DNA of 64,000 nucleotides from Rhynchospora pubera (taxonomy: Eukaryota > Streptophyta > Magnoliopsida > Poales > Cyperaceae), in NCBI GenBank assembly GCA_028095005.1, contig CM051462.1:87493846-87557845 (forward strand), written 5' to 3'. How positions within the stretch are numbered: position 1 is the first letter of the stretch; every line of letters begins with the position of its first letter. Position numbers and translations under genes: made by a program. Positions 34,301 through 45,804 of the stretch are shown here, piece by piece. The notes below the pieces were generated by a model. That model was not told where the DNA came from. It was given only the letters and a program-made list of their open reading frames with translations, and did not search any database.

Positions 34301-37300
34301 TACATGCATGTATGGTATCCTATGAATTTAGTTTGTTACATAGTATAAACAATTAAGGAATAATATCCAAGTGATAGCTGTCTGTAGATAGCATTGTGCT
34401 ACTTGAAGCAGAGTCTGCACAGTGCACGCAGAGTATACTCTTCCCTAACTAAATTCTCTTTTGACTAGAGATCAATTTGAATTTATTCACAAGAAGTTGT
34501 TATTCGGATTTCATACTAAGAATATCAATGAATTTAAACTCAGCACAAGGTATCTTGATTCCTAGCTATAAACCTCTAGGACCTTCCATATTCATTGGAA
34601 AGAATATTACAATCTGCAACATATGAATGAGAAAAGAATTTTGCATCAGAGACAACTTGGCCAGAAACAGGATAAATTGTTTAGTATCTCAGATGTGTAA
34701 TTGTGAAGATATTATGATTCATCATTTATTCTTAATATGTGGATAAGTGCTTCACACATAGATGCAAAACTTAAATTGACGTGTTTATAGACGAATAAGA
34801 TGCAAAATTCTAATAGGCGGTTAAGCTGTCCATGAATACTTTGTAACGATTCTCTTCTAAATTTTACCTCACAATTTCCTCGTCTACATTATATGAGAAA
34901 AGAATATCCTAAACTTGAAGCAACATGTCCAAGTCTCCAAGATGTCAGTATTACGACGATACAAAAGGCATCATTTGCTTCCTTATTTATGGATACTGCC
35001 TATATATTTTTTTCATCTTAAAATAAAATTGGAAGGACATGAAAAAGATGCATTTCAATCTCAAGAGATATATAGTTATATACCTATCTATATTTATGTA
35101 CAGTGACAGAAAATGAAAGTAGTTAAGGAATATGGAGCTTTCGCAAGTGGATAAGTGCAATGTTCGAAGGTTCAACAACGCCGAATATTGCGGGATGCAA
35201 CTTTAACATCTCATTTGAAGCACGATATAATATTTTTTTTCTTAACATCGACAATATCACTGTCTATCGATCCGGCCAGATTTTTGTCGGTCTTTAGTTA
35301 TTGGATCCTTTGCGCATTTTGGGAATAATAAAAAAAATCCCGTCCCGGCATTTAAAAGGATCCTGTTGGCTCCATTAATTGATCATATTCATAAATTGCA
35401 ATCTATATCCTCGCATTATCCGTTGCATTTGACACACAACCATAATTTTAGACGAAGACAATTGGCAACAAGCTAGTGTAGCCATAAAGTAGTGTGAGTT
35501 GTGCTAAAGAAAATCTTGCATTAGCTAGCTAGAACAGCTTAACTATTGATCCCTTTCTAATGTAAGTATACTTAAAAACTTTTTGTTGTTGTTGAAGTCT
35601 TTGCCTCTATGAATCATCTTTACTCAAATTTGAATTTCTTTAATTCGAACCTCTTCAGTACTCTTCTATGATTTTCAGCCTGAATGAGAGTAACAATCTG
35701 GATTTAGTTTAGTTTTCGGGGGGGAAAAAACAACAACCTGGTTTAGTTCTCATGATTAAATAAAGCAAGATTTCGTAACTGAAAGGTAGTTAAAGAAACC
35801 ACATTTTGGTGTTCTGAAAACAAGCTAACGATTCAACATGCTAGTAAATTAAGGTTTAATAATATTGAAGCTTATCATAAAGTGAAATTAAAATAAATCA
35901 ACTATTTTTGTGTATTGGCAAGACTGTACAGTTATTTCTGTTACACAATGATCATACATTTTAATCTATTTCTGTTACACAAATTTTTTTTCTGTTTGTT
36001 CAGTGCTTGAAGCTAAAATAGTACCTGTTAAATACACCAGTAAAGACTATACCTTTCACCACTGAGAATGAAAATGATTTTGTTGACGTCACAATTTATT
36101 TGATTTATCCAAAAGTATCTCCAGATAAAGTGTTCGCTTTTAATTAAATCTTTCTTTTATCACGAAAAATATTCATTGCCAATACACATACACTGATTAT
36201 TGGATCCAACTAATCTGATATGGACATGTGCAGAGTTCTTTGTACAAAACAAGCACTCTTCAAATATATGCTTTTCTTAATGAACATGACAGAGACTATC
36301 ACGGAAAACACTCTTCAGATATATATATAATTATTGTTTTGTGCAGCAAAACCTAATCCGCTTTATCCCCAATGTCTTTATAAAGTTGCTTTATAGGGAT
36401 TTTTTTTGGTTAATTAACAGCCGTGTAGTACTTAGTGCTTTGCAATAAAAGATTTAAAGTACAACGAACCTGATTCAGGTTATCTCATATGATTGATAAT
36501 AGATCAGGGAGAATAATTTTAAGATAAAACAAATGCATGTATTGCACACCTTTAGATGTTTCATTTTTAATGGTTCTTCAAGTTGCGACATGTATGAATC
36601 TATTACTCTTTTAACTTCAACGAAATGTGTTATCTTCAATTAACATGCATCCTTTTCTATCTTAATTTGGAGGGGAGAAGAGGTGCAAAACAATTACTGT
36701 ATCACATCACATCAAGAACGCAATATAAGAAAACCCAGATGTAGCCTATAAAGCATGAAAACATCATTAACAAATTTGAATGTTTAAGGTTCTCCCTTGG
36801 TTGATTTGATAGATCTCACACAAGACGACCAATAAAGCAATTTCATGGTTAAATGACTTCAGAGATTTTTAGTATCTGTATTTTGAATCAACACAGCGTG
36901 ATTTTTTTCCTCATAAAACTGAATGTAAAACAAGCCCATTGGCATAAAAATAATTGGGCCTAAATTGTCACTCGTGAATGGTAAGGTTTTGAAAAACCGA
37001 AAATTTAAAAAATAATATTAAATTAATATAATATATTAAAAATAATATCAATATAATGACATTTTTTTAAATAGTATCACAAGATCGGAATCTGGGATTC
37101 CGACTGCAAGATCGGAATCCCGGATTCCCACCTTAGCTAAGATCGGAATCCCGAATTTCGACCTTAGCTAAGATCGGGATTCCGATCTTAGCTTTTTTGC
37201 GTGACATTGCTTTGGCCCATTCAATAGCACAGCCAATCAGGCAGCGACTAGTGGTTTCGGTGCATGGCAGCATAGGGCGATAAGAGTTGGGGACTTCATT

Positions 37301-38152
37301 AGGCATAGGCCCAGAACCTGCCACGCAACACCTTCTTTGTCTCACTAGATTTCCTGAAGTTTTTTTTTATAATAATATGGAAAGATTGAGAGCAAAATAA
37401 TATTGAAAGATTGATTAGGCATGCTTTGACATATATATTGTATTAGTTCATTAGGCATCTAAGTGTAATGCCAAAACACAGAGAGAACAATCAAGTAGTA
37501 TATATGTTTAATAAGATTTTGGTTGAATTGGACCGACATAAGATTTTTTTGTAGTATCAAGAAAAATAATTTTTTAAAAAGCTTTATCTATCTTGCTATT
37601 TTCTCACGCCATGTCTCTTTTGACTAATAACTAAAAAGGAAAAAAAACTTTTTATAATTCAACCTTCTGTCTTCAAAGTGTCTTCTAAATCTATAGTATT
37701 TTCTTCCTTTTCCTCTCTACTTCTATCATCGGTCGGATTCAGACCCAAATATTACTGTGACAAAAAAAATTGCTTTTGTATTACTGTTAATACTTTTTAA
37801 ACTAAAATTACAAATAATGTTTTGCTACTTTAAATCCAGTTATTACAAATAATGTTTTGCCTACGGACTTTGATCCCAAAAAAAAAATCCAGTTGTTACA
37901 AATTATGGCGACTAAAAAAAATTTGTCTAGACAATCTTTTGAAATAATTATCAAGTAAAAGTGTTACTTCACAAATAAACTTGAACATCACATGATAAAT
38001 TAATAAGGAAAATATATTGTAATTTTTACCGTTCATAAATGAACTTGAACATCACAACTATTAATCTATTAGGTACGATTATTTGATGGATGGCAAATAA
38101 TCTCAAATGATCAAATTACAGAAACTTATTAGTTATCACACAATAAATTTAT
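29969..38152 (-). repeat. Right arm of giant inverted repeat (partner 14100-22215)
   Basis: Reverse complement of the left arm. Mirrored elements: the truncated TIR element (29969-30597), Tourist MITE (30023-30253), hairpin MITE (30910-31309), TIR element (about 31348-32886) with MITEs (31965-32153, 32211-32380), the tiny LINE tail (about 37855-37888), and the first 1.16 kb of the Mutator-like element starting at 36997. Unlike the left arm it keeps the intact element terminus and target duplication (36988-36996), so the right arm is probably the ancestral copy. No gene is recognised in it. Confidence 0.95.
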
Positions 38153-38400
38153 AAGATTAATAGTGTGTCAATAATATTTTTTCTTTTTTTTGGCAAAATT
38201 GAAGAAATAATTGTCAAGATTTTTTCATAAATCAATCTTTCAATATTATTTTGCTCTCAATCTTTCAATATTATTATAAAAAAAAAACTTTAGGATGGGG
38301 TACAAGTTCTGCGCTGGATATCATATCTAGATAATATACTTTGTATTTTGAATTTTTCCTTGAAGATACTTTGTAATTTTTCTTTTCTCTTTTTTTTTTC
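37952..38400 (+). repeat. Direct repeat inside the Mutator-like element, copy 1 (copy 2 at 39714-40155)
   Basis: From AAGTAAAAGTGTTACTTCAC through TTTGTAATTTTTCTTTTCTC the two copies align with a few substitutions and small indels. Copy 1 is the one crossed by the outer edge of the inverted repeat. No coding potential. Confidence 0.8.
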
Positions 38401-38639
38401 ATCAATTCCTTCTTTCACTATGTTGTTATGATGTCGTTGGAATCTTGATGAAATTCAGAAAGGGACATTTGTATAAGTGAATTAAAAATTTTCAGATGAT
38501 AAAAATAATGTTTACAATTTTTTAAATCACTTGGTTGATTTGACAATTTGACTGTGTAATTCTACTAAAATTTCGAGACGTGAAAAATTAGAAACTTAAT
38601 TAAGTTTGACTTTCAGTGGATTCGTCCGATTTATTCGAA

Positions 38640-38850
38640 AAATGCGTTGTCGTGCCGTGCCGTGCCGTATCATGTCAAACATGCTGTGTCCGGATCATCT
38701 CTCGTGTCGTGTCTAAAAATTTCACGTGTCGTGACGTGTCGTGTCTAAATCCTAAGAGATGGACACGACACGCCACGCCACGCCTCGTGTCCTCATGCCA
38801 TGTCGTGCCGTGCCTTCTTTAGACGTGTCGTGCCGTAACGTGTTCAGACA
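38640..38850. repeat. CGTGTCGTGCC-type pentamer repeat block
   Basis: Dense repeats of CGTGC, CGTGT and CCACG on both strands around a central CTAAGAGATGGACACGACAC. CpG-rich in an AT-rich setting. Such ACACGACACG-like arrays are seen at the ends of plant DNA transposons, so this may be a nested element remnant. No paired boundary found. Confidence 0.5.
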
Positions 38851-39713
38851 CGTTTAACTTTTTGACATAAATATAATGTGTTTATGAAATTTAAAAATTA
38901 TGTTTAATAAAATACATCAAAAATTAAGAAAGTAGACGTGCTTTACTATTGAATTAAAATATAGATTAATTTTTAATTTTAATTTTAATGTGAAAAAATA
39001 TTTTTAATTTTATAGTAACCCTTCTTTTTTTCCGGACTTGCAACCGGCTATGTTTGAGAAAACATATACGGAGTTACTTCCTTAAAATAATGTTAGTATA
39101 CTTTTCAAATTAATAAAATTAAAATATAAAAATAAATGAAATTAAACTAAAATTAATTATACTTTTGATCACCCACTAATGATTATCCAGAGGGGGAAAT
39201 TTTTGTTAAAGAGATATCGTTCTTTCCGGTGCCTCAGAGGACAAAAAATTTTGTTTTTCTGTTAGAGGGGAAGACAAAAGGTCCTTTTGGCTGAGGTTAA
39301 TTTGGTCAAAAATTTTAGAAATAAAATATTAAAAATTATAATATGATTAAAATTTGTCAAAGGGGCTTATATCTTTAATGAATATGATTTGAGGGGTTAT
39401 ATCTGATTTTGAAGATTTGAGGGTCAATTCCAATTAGGGGTGAAAACGGCGATTGTTTTAACTGTTTTTTCGTTTCGTTTCGTTTCGTTTAAAAGGTTAA
39501 AAATTTTGATTGCATTTAAAAAACGAAACGGTTAACGCAATACGTAGTTAGTTTCGTTTATGTGTATTTTCGTGATTTTGATCGTTTCGTTCAAAATGAA
39601 ACGGTTTACGCAAATACGTAGTCGGTTTCGTGTCCAAAACGAAACAGTTAACGCAACACTCCATTTTCGTGGTCATTTTAGACAAAGAAGGTGCCGCGTG
39701 GCAGTAGTGAGAC

Positions 39714-40155
39714 AAGTAAAAGTGTTACTTCACAAATGAACTTGAACATCACATGATAAATTAATAAGGAAAATATATTGTAATTTTTACCGTTCATAAA
39801 TGAACTTGAACATCACAACTATTTATCTATTACGTACAATTATTTGATGGATGGCAAATAATCTCAAATGATCAAATTACAGAAACTTATTAGTTATCAC
39901 ACAATAAATTTATAAGATTAATAGTGTGTCAATAATATTTTTTCTTTTTTTTTTGGCAAAATTGAAGAAATAATTGTCAAGATTTTTTCATAAATCAATC
40001 TTTCAATATTATTTTGCTCTCAGTATTATTATCAAAAAAAAACTTCAGGATGGGGTACAAGTTCCGCGCTGGATATCATATCTAGATAATATACTTTGTA
40101 TTTTGAATTTTGCTTTGAAGATACTTTGTAATTTTTCTTTTCTCTTTTTTTTTTT
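39714..40155 (+). repeat. Direct repeat inside the Mutator-like element, copy 2
   Basis: Same orientation as copy 1 at 37952-38400, adjacent to the right TIR. It shares the phrases CACATGATAAATTAATAAGG and GCGCTGGATATCATATCTAG. Confidence 0.8.
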
Positions 40156-40324
40156 AACATTGTAGAGTTAATAGAAGTCAAAAGTAGTGAGACAAAGAAG
40201 GTGCTGCGTGGCAGGTTCTGGCAGCTCCTAGAAAATCTATTTTGCTTGTCTTTATTTTTTTGCCAATAGATCCAACCAAGGGAAATTAGGAATTGATGAA
40301 GTCCCCAACTCTTATCGCCCTATG

Positions 40325-40536
40325 CTGCCATGCACCGAAACCACTAGTCGCTGATTGGCTGTGCTATTGAATGGGCCAAAGTAATGTCACGCAAAAAAGC
40401 TAAGATCGGAATTCAGGATTCCGATCTTAGCTGCCATGCACCGAAACCACTAGTCGCTGATTGGCTGTGCTATTGAATGGGCCAAAGTAATGTCACGCAA
40501 AAAAGCTAAGATCGGAATTCAGGATTCCGATCTTAG
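40325..40536 (+). repeat. Perfect 106-bp tandem duplication in the Mutator-like TIR
   Basis: CTGCCATGCACCGAAACCAC through GATTCCGATCTTAG occurs twice back to back (40325-40430, 40431-40536) without a visible mismatch. The other TIR has a single copy, so this is a recent duplication local to the right end. Confidence 0.9.
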
Positions 40537-40811
40537 CTAAGGTCGAATTTCCGGATTCCGATCTTGCAGTCCGAATCCCAGATTCCGATCTTGTGATACT
40601 ATTTAAAAAAATGTCATTATATTGATATTATTTTTAATATATTATATTAATTTAATATTATTTTTTAAATTTTCGGTTTGAAAAAGCCTATGTCTATATT
40701 TATGGCCTTTCAGATGTAGTTCAAATACTGAAACAAGTTTGTTAAATCTATATTTGGGCTAGTGACATTCTCTTTCATATGTAAGATACTAATTTGTCCT
40801 TGCCACGTGGG

Positions 40812-41393
40812 TAGGGCTGTAAATAAAACTCGTTTAACCGTTTACCCTATCTGTACCCTATCCGTACCGTATTTAATAAAACGGATATGGGTAAAATTTT
40901 ATTTTCGTTAGACTAACGGGTATGGATATCGGTAAAGAAAATTTTTGTTAACTTATCGGGTAAGGGTTATTTCGTACCCATTATTTAACGGGTAATATTT
41001 TACAAACATATATGTATATATAATCATATTTTTAGCATATTTCGTAAGATATGTTATTAATTTCAATCTTCATCCAAATTTATTTATGATGATGATTTTT
41101 CATTCTATATTATATTATAATTTATATAATTTGTTATATAGATTTTTTTAATTCAATTGATATGAGAATAAATTTCATGATTTTGTTATATCTAAAATAT
41201 TATCTAAATAATTTACTTTATATATGTATATTTATTTGATATTATTTATTTATCACATTATATATTTTTATTAAATTAATAATATTATTATTACCCATTA
41301 TGTACTGTTACCCTATCCTTACCGTTAATTCTTAACGGGTGCGGTGCGGGTATGAAAATACCTTCTACCGTATCGTACCTATTGACAGCCCTA
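40812..41393. mobile_element. hAT-type MITE, 582 bp, perfect 8-bp target duplication
   Basis: Starts TAGGGCTGTAAATAAA and ends TATTGACAGCCCTA, flanked by CACGTGGG on both sides (40804-40811, 41394-41401). Same family as 7830-8366, with subterminal ACGGGTA-like repeats. Non-autonomous. Confidence 0.9.
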
Positions 41394-41432
41394 CACGTGG
41401 GTCTCTTCTCAATTGTCACATTGACTTTGGTT

Positions 41433-43906
41433 TTAGGGGTGAAACACTGAAAACGGATTGAAAACTGGTCGGATAGAGATCATACCATATTTATGTCTAT
41501 ATTTTTTGTTAGATTCGAATACAGTTCAAATGTTAAGCTGATACGAATACGATTCGGATAGTGATCATATCATATTTCTATCTATATTTTTTGTTAGATT
41601 CGAATACAATTCAGATGTTGAGCGGATACGAATACGATTCGGATATCGTCGGATTCAGAACATGTACAAATATATTTTGTTAGATATGGATCTCTTTTGA
41701 AAAAATATATACTTTATTGACGACCAATTTAAAAAATAACTTCGATATAAGGAGAAAAAAAGTACATAATGAAGCTAGTTTTTTTTATGCTAGAATTGAA
41801 TATAAGCTAGTTTAAATTTGCACATTGGACCAAAATAATATATCAATATCTTTTAATGCCTAAGAAAAATAAAACTACTAAAAAGTAATAAAATATATCA
41901 ATTAAAAAAATTGATAGCAATATATTGTTTTGGTAAAATTTTCAAGAATAAGTATGGTGATATATTATAGAATTTACAAAAAAAAATGTAACAAGCGCAG
42001 CATAACATTAGTCCATCTTAGAAAAAGATTATCAATTTCGGATATCCGCAAAAATCTGTATCCGCATTTGTTAGTGTGTAATTTTCAATTTTAGTTCTAA
42101 TTACAACTAATTTAGCCATCGAAACAACACACAAAACGGATGATGCACTCAAGCTAGTTTTACACAAAGAGAAAGGGGTGGATTTGTACCTCCCGCGAAA
42201 TCGTATTCGCGGGACTCGATCCTACGGCATAGAAATCGATGGCGTGCTTCTCCTTCGTCTCCAAATCGCCTCGAGTCCACCTAGAGATTAACCAAGGTCT
42301 AAATCGATTCGTGCTAGCGATTCGATTAGAACAAAGCTAATCCTAAGGATCAACCTATTTAATTTTTGGTGGAGAGTTGTAGCTCAACACATGAGCATAT
42401 GGAGGAGAGGAGGAGAGAGTGGCGCCGGCCTAGGAGGGAGGAAAGAGGTGGCGGCTAGGTATTCCAAGAGGGAAGGTTGGAGTTTGCTACTATACACCTC
42501 CTTATATAGTGCACAAACCCTACCTACCTCCTACCATCTATTTACAAGAATGCCACCTACCTACCACCCTATATGGCTGGCCCTATAATGGACTTTTGGG
42601 CCTCTCATCTTAATTGTTTAGGCCTCTAATTCATATAATTAGAACCTACTCCAAATGCTCTTCAATTGGGCTATAAATTCAATACATACATATTGGCCCA
42701 ATAAATTAATATAACTATTTATATTAAATTGTGTCGAGCTAAAATAATTATTAACTAATTAATAATTATTCTAGGATTAGCTAATACATTAATTTATTTC
42801 AATATGATCCATTTGACTTAATTAATTATAACGATATATAATTAATTAATCAACTTATCATATTTCCGCAATACGAACTATTGCGAATAAATAAATAATG
42901 CACTGTCTTGGTCAAAACTCTATTTTGTGTGACCCTTTGAGGATTTATGCTAAGTTGGACATGGAATTAAATCGCTATTTAATTCCAATAATCATAAGCG
43001 GTATCTAGCAACACGTTATGATTCCCAATTCGCATAAATAGTGTACTGCTACAGTATTTAAATCCTGCATAAGAGAATAAAAATATTTCTCTATTTTGAT
43101 TCTTATGTCTCACGATATCATCGTATAATCCAAGATAGGAATGTGTCATTCTTGCAGATTATACGTTTCTTGATCTAGAGTTGATCGCTTAGTTGCGCGC
43201 ATACGATCCAACTCCATGAAGGGGTCCAAACAGATATCGTCGCTCACTAAGTGAATTAATGAGGGACATACGATTTTCTTGATGATTAGCTTTTCCCCGC
43301 ACAATTCAAGAGAACATAAATAAAGTTTGTATAGCAGCCCTTATCGGGAATCAGCGGTAGACAATATTTATTGAACCTATCCTCATGTGGAAAAGATGAA
43401 CATCTCAAACTTAGAACCAAAATCATAACGAAATAAAAAATGACACATAACACAATCCATATGTTTATTTCATTGGGTCAAGTCCTGTACTATGTTCCAT
43501 AACATATACATATGCAATTAAATTGGTAACTCTTTACCTATGATTTGTAGAACTTAATCATCACTTAACTTGCATACTAATCTTATATGATAATTAATGT
43601 TTCTTGTTAATTATCAAGATTATGGACCGTTTAGATTTATTATTGTCATTCTAAAAAATAATCCACAGAGATCTACAATTCAGATCCTCAACCTGAATGA
43701 TCTGTCAATAATAAACCTAGGAACAGATGATAAAATATCATCCAAAACATAAACTAATAATTAAGTCATTAAATTATTGACTTCTAGGACATAACTCTAA
43801 CAGCATTCGTATCAGTTCGATCGGATAAAAAATTACTATCTTGCGGATATTTTGCGGATATAGATATGGTTCAGAGCAGATATTACCTGTCCTGTTTTTC
43901 ATCGTT
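41433..43906. mobile_element. hAT-like non-autonomous element, split by a solo LTR
   Basis: Begins TTAGGGGTGAAAC and ends near GTTTTTCATCGTT. The flanks CTTTGGTT (41425-41432) and ACTTGGTT (43907-43914) are an 8-bp duplication with one mismatch. The interior has an 80-bp tandem duplication around GATTCGAATACA and GATACGAATACGATTCGGAT (41505-41645) and many TATCCG/CGGATA subterminal repeats. Removing the solo LTR at 42069-43802 rejoins ATCCGCATT with CGTATCAG. Confidence 0.65.
42069..43802 (-). mobile_element. Solo LTR, 1,734 bp, with 5-bp target duplication
   Basis: Starts TGTTAG and ends CTAACA (perfect inverted hexamer with TG...CA), flanked by GCATT on both sides (42064-42068, 43803-43807). 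No internal retroviral-type coding region or second LTR lies inside, so this is a solo LTR left by recombination. A TATA box (ACTATATAAGG) on the minus strand at 42510-42500 suggests minus-strand orientation. A purine-rich stretch with a short ORF at 42391-42588 is not thought to be coding. Confidence 0.85.
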
Positions 43907-43947
43907 ACTTGGTTCATCTAGAAAAGTAAATCTGTAATTTAAGTTTT

Positions 43948-43963
<16 letters not shown>

Positions 43964-43981
<18 letters not shown>

Positions 43982-44367
43982 AAAGATTTAATCAAAGCGC
44001 TTTGACCGGAGTTCCGATTAAACTCCGTCAGTTCTCAATGTTGAAAGTTCAAATGACCGATCCGAACCGTCAAATATGATCTCCATATTGAAATCTCCTT
44101 GCCGACCAAAATTTTTATTTTTTTGAAATTTTTAAGTATTTTTTTCGGATTTTCAAAAACAACAATTTTTGTAGGGTTCAGAACAAATTAGATTAACGAT
44201 TTTTGAAAATTCGAAAAAAATATTTAAAAATTTCAAAAAAAATGAAAATTTTAGTCGGTAAGGAGATTTCAATATGGAGATCATATTTGACGGTTTAGAT
44301 CGGTCATTTGAACTTTCAAAATTGAGATTTGACGGGGTTTAACCGGGACTCCGGTCAAAGCGCTTTG

Positions 44368-44395
<28 letters not shown>
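43964..44395. mobile_element. Foldback MITE, ~430 bp, between TA and GA microsatellites
   Basis: Two inverted halves: AATCAAAGCGCTTTGACCGG at the left and CCGGTCAAAGCGCTTTGATT at the right, with inner matches around ATCTCCATATTGAAATCTCC. GAGAGA runs lie at both outer ends (43971-43981, 44370-44400). Related in style to the hairpin element at 20881-21280. Confidence 0.65.
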
Positions 44396-44398
<3 letters not shown>

Positions 44399-44403
<5 letters not shown>

Positions 44404-44784
44404 GCTAATGTGCCACAGATGGCAATGCCATCCATTTTTCTTTTGAGTCATTTTTCGATATCCAAAATTCAAATAGTCGATCCAAACCGTTCAAGTTAAT
44501 CTCTATATTGGAATATCCTTAGAGACCAAATTTTATATATTTTTATTTTTTTGCTATTTATTATGATATTTTCAAAAAATATTATAATTGGAGTATTTCA
44601 GACCTCCAATTTAAAAATATCATAATAAATAGCAAAAGAATTAAAAAAAATATAAAATTTTGTCTCCAAGGATACTCCAATATAGAGATCAAGTTGAACG
44701 GTTTGGATCTACCATTTGAATTTTGAATATCGAAAAATGACTAAAAAAAAAGATGGTATTGTCACCCGTGGCACATTAGTCATT
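44399..44784. mobile_element. Foldback MITE with GAATG(G/A)CTAATGTGCCAC ends
   Basis: Outer inverted repeats begin GAATGGCTAATGTGCCAC on the left and GAATGACTAATGTGCCAC (complement) on the right. The halves are complementary to a loop near 44590. A related phrase, GGGGACTAATGTGCTATGG, occurs at 21562 in the left arm. Confidence 0.6.
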
Positions 44785-44790
44785 CTCATA

Positions 44791-44937
44791 GGGTGCGTTT
44801 GGATATAGGAAGAAGGAAGAAGGAAGAAGGAAGAAGGAAAAAAAAATATAAACAATCTAAATTCTTCACAAAGTTACACACTTTCCGATACTTCTTCCCA
44901 CTTCTTCCCTTCTTCCCACACCTATCCAAACGGAGCC
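44791..44937. mobile_element. Tourist-like MITE, 147 bp
   Basis: Ends GGGTGCGTTTGGAT and ATCCAAACGGAGCC, flanked by ATA on both sides (44788-44790, 44938-44940). The interior is rich in GGAAGAA. Confidence 0.75.
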
Positions 44938-45224
44938 ATATATATATATTCTCAGATCTTATGACAACAACTAAGAAGATGCCACTAATAATTAACCGGT
45001 CTAAAATCCACATTTTCCAGCAAATTTAGTGATTATGTAGATTGTCAAGTACGTACCGAAGCAAAATTCACAACTTATCAAAAAAAATTAATAATAATAA
45101 TAATAAATAAATAAATAAAAGGAACTTTAAATTATATTATATTGTACATTGTATTGTGTTATATCTATTATTGTTGAGAAGAAAATTTTATATGCATGGG
45201 TAAAGGGAAAAAAGGGAATAGAAA

Positions 45225-45804
45225 AGGTGGAGTTAAAACTCAGCAGATTATATAAATTTAGCTGTACACTGTTGAATGGAGCTTTGGTCTAAAATGTTAA
45301 ATTGATTAGGGCGTAGTTAAAGTTAAAATCTAAAATAAATTAATATTAGTAATGAAGAATCCGTTGAAAGCACGTGATTCCGTTCGAAAGCAAAATAATA
45401 ATAAAAAAAAGGTTGACATCATTGTGAAATTTTAAATATTTTTTTTATTTGCGTTGTGTTGTACTTTCCAACTTGTTTTTTTTTTAAATATATAAAAATA
45501 AACTTGAGTTGAAACTCAGCGGATTATAGAAATTTAGCTGTACATTGTTGAATAGAGCTTTGGTCTAAAATGTTACATTAATTGGTTAGGGTTTCGTTTA
45601 AATCTAAAATAAATTAATACTAGTAATGAAGAATCCGTTGAAAGCACGTGATTCCGTTTTTGACAATTTCGTGTTCTAATTGAAAGCAAAATAATAATAT
45701 AAAAAGTTTGTCAATCATTGTGACATTTAAAATATTTTATTTTATTTATTATTATTTTTTTTGCGTTGTGGTGTACTTCCAACTTATATATACAAACAAA
45801 CTTT
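45225..45804 (+). repeat. Two-copy tandem duplication, ~280-bp unit
   Basis: Copies at about 45225-45507 and 45508-45804 share AACTCAGC(A/G)GATTATA, GAGCTTTGGTCTAAAATGTT, AGTAATGAAGAATCCGTTGA and GAAAGCACGTGATTCCGTT. Substitutions and indels show it is not very recent. No gene. Confidence 0.75.

Larger units (their letters stand above)
36997..40676. mobile_element. Non-autonomous Mutator-like element, 3,680 bp, 9-bp target duplication
   Basis: Left end CCGAAAATTTAAAAAATAAT and right end are exact inverted complements for at least 29 bp. The inverted ends extend roughly 350-480 bp with indels (36997-37345 against about 40190-40676). TTTGAAAAA stands at both flanks (36988-36996, 40677-40685), a perfect 9-bp duplication, the Mutator signature. 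The TIRs carry modules GATCGGAATCC...GGATTCCGATC. The interior has no transposase. It contains a 440-bp direct repeat (37952-38400 and 39714-40155), a CGTGTCGTGCC-rich block (38640-38850) and a hAT-like fragment (39440-39660). Its left 1.16 kb is duplicated in inverse at 14100-15217. Confidence 0.88.

Noticed and set aside
14100..38152. Treating the inverted repeat as one giant foldback transposon
   Set aside because: The outer end falls inside an independently flanked Mutator-like element and no target duplication surrounds the whole structure.
38616..38822. 68-aa Cys-rich open frame
   Set aside because: Translation of a CGTGTCGTGCC simple-repeat block.
42391..42588. 65-aa open frame as a gene
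   Set aside because: Inside the solo LTR near its promoter; no homology recognised.
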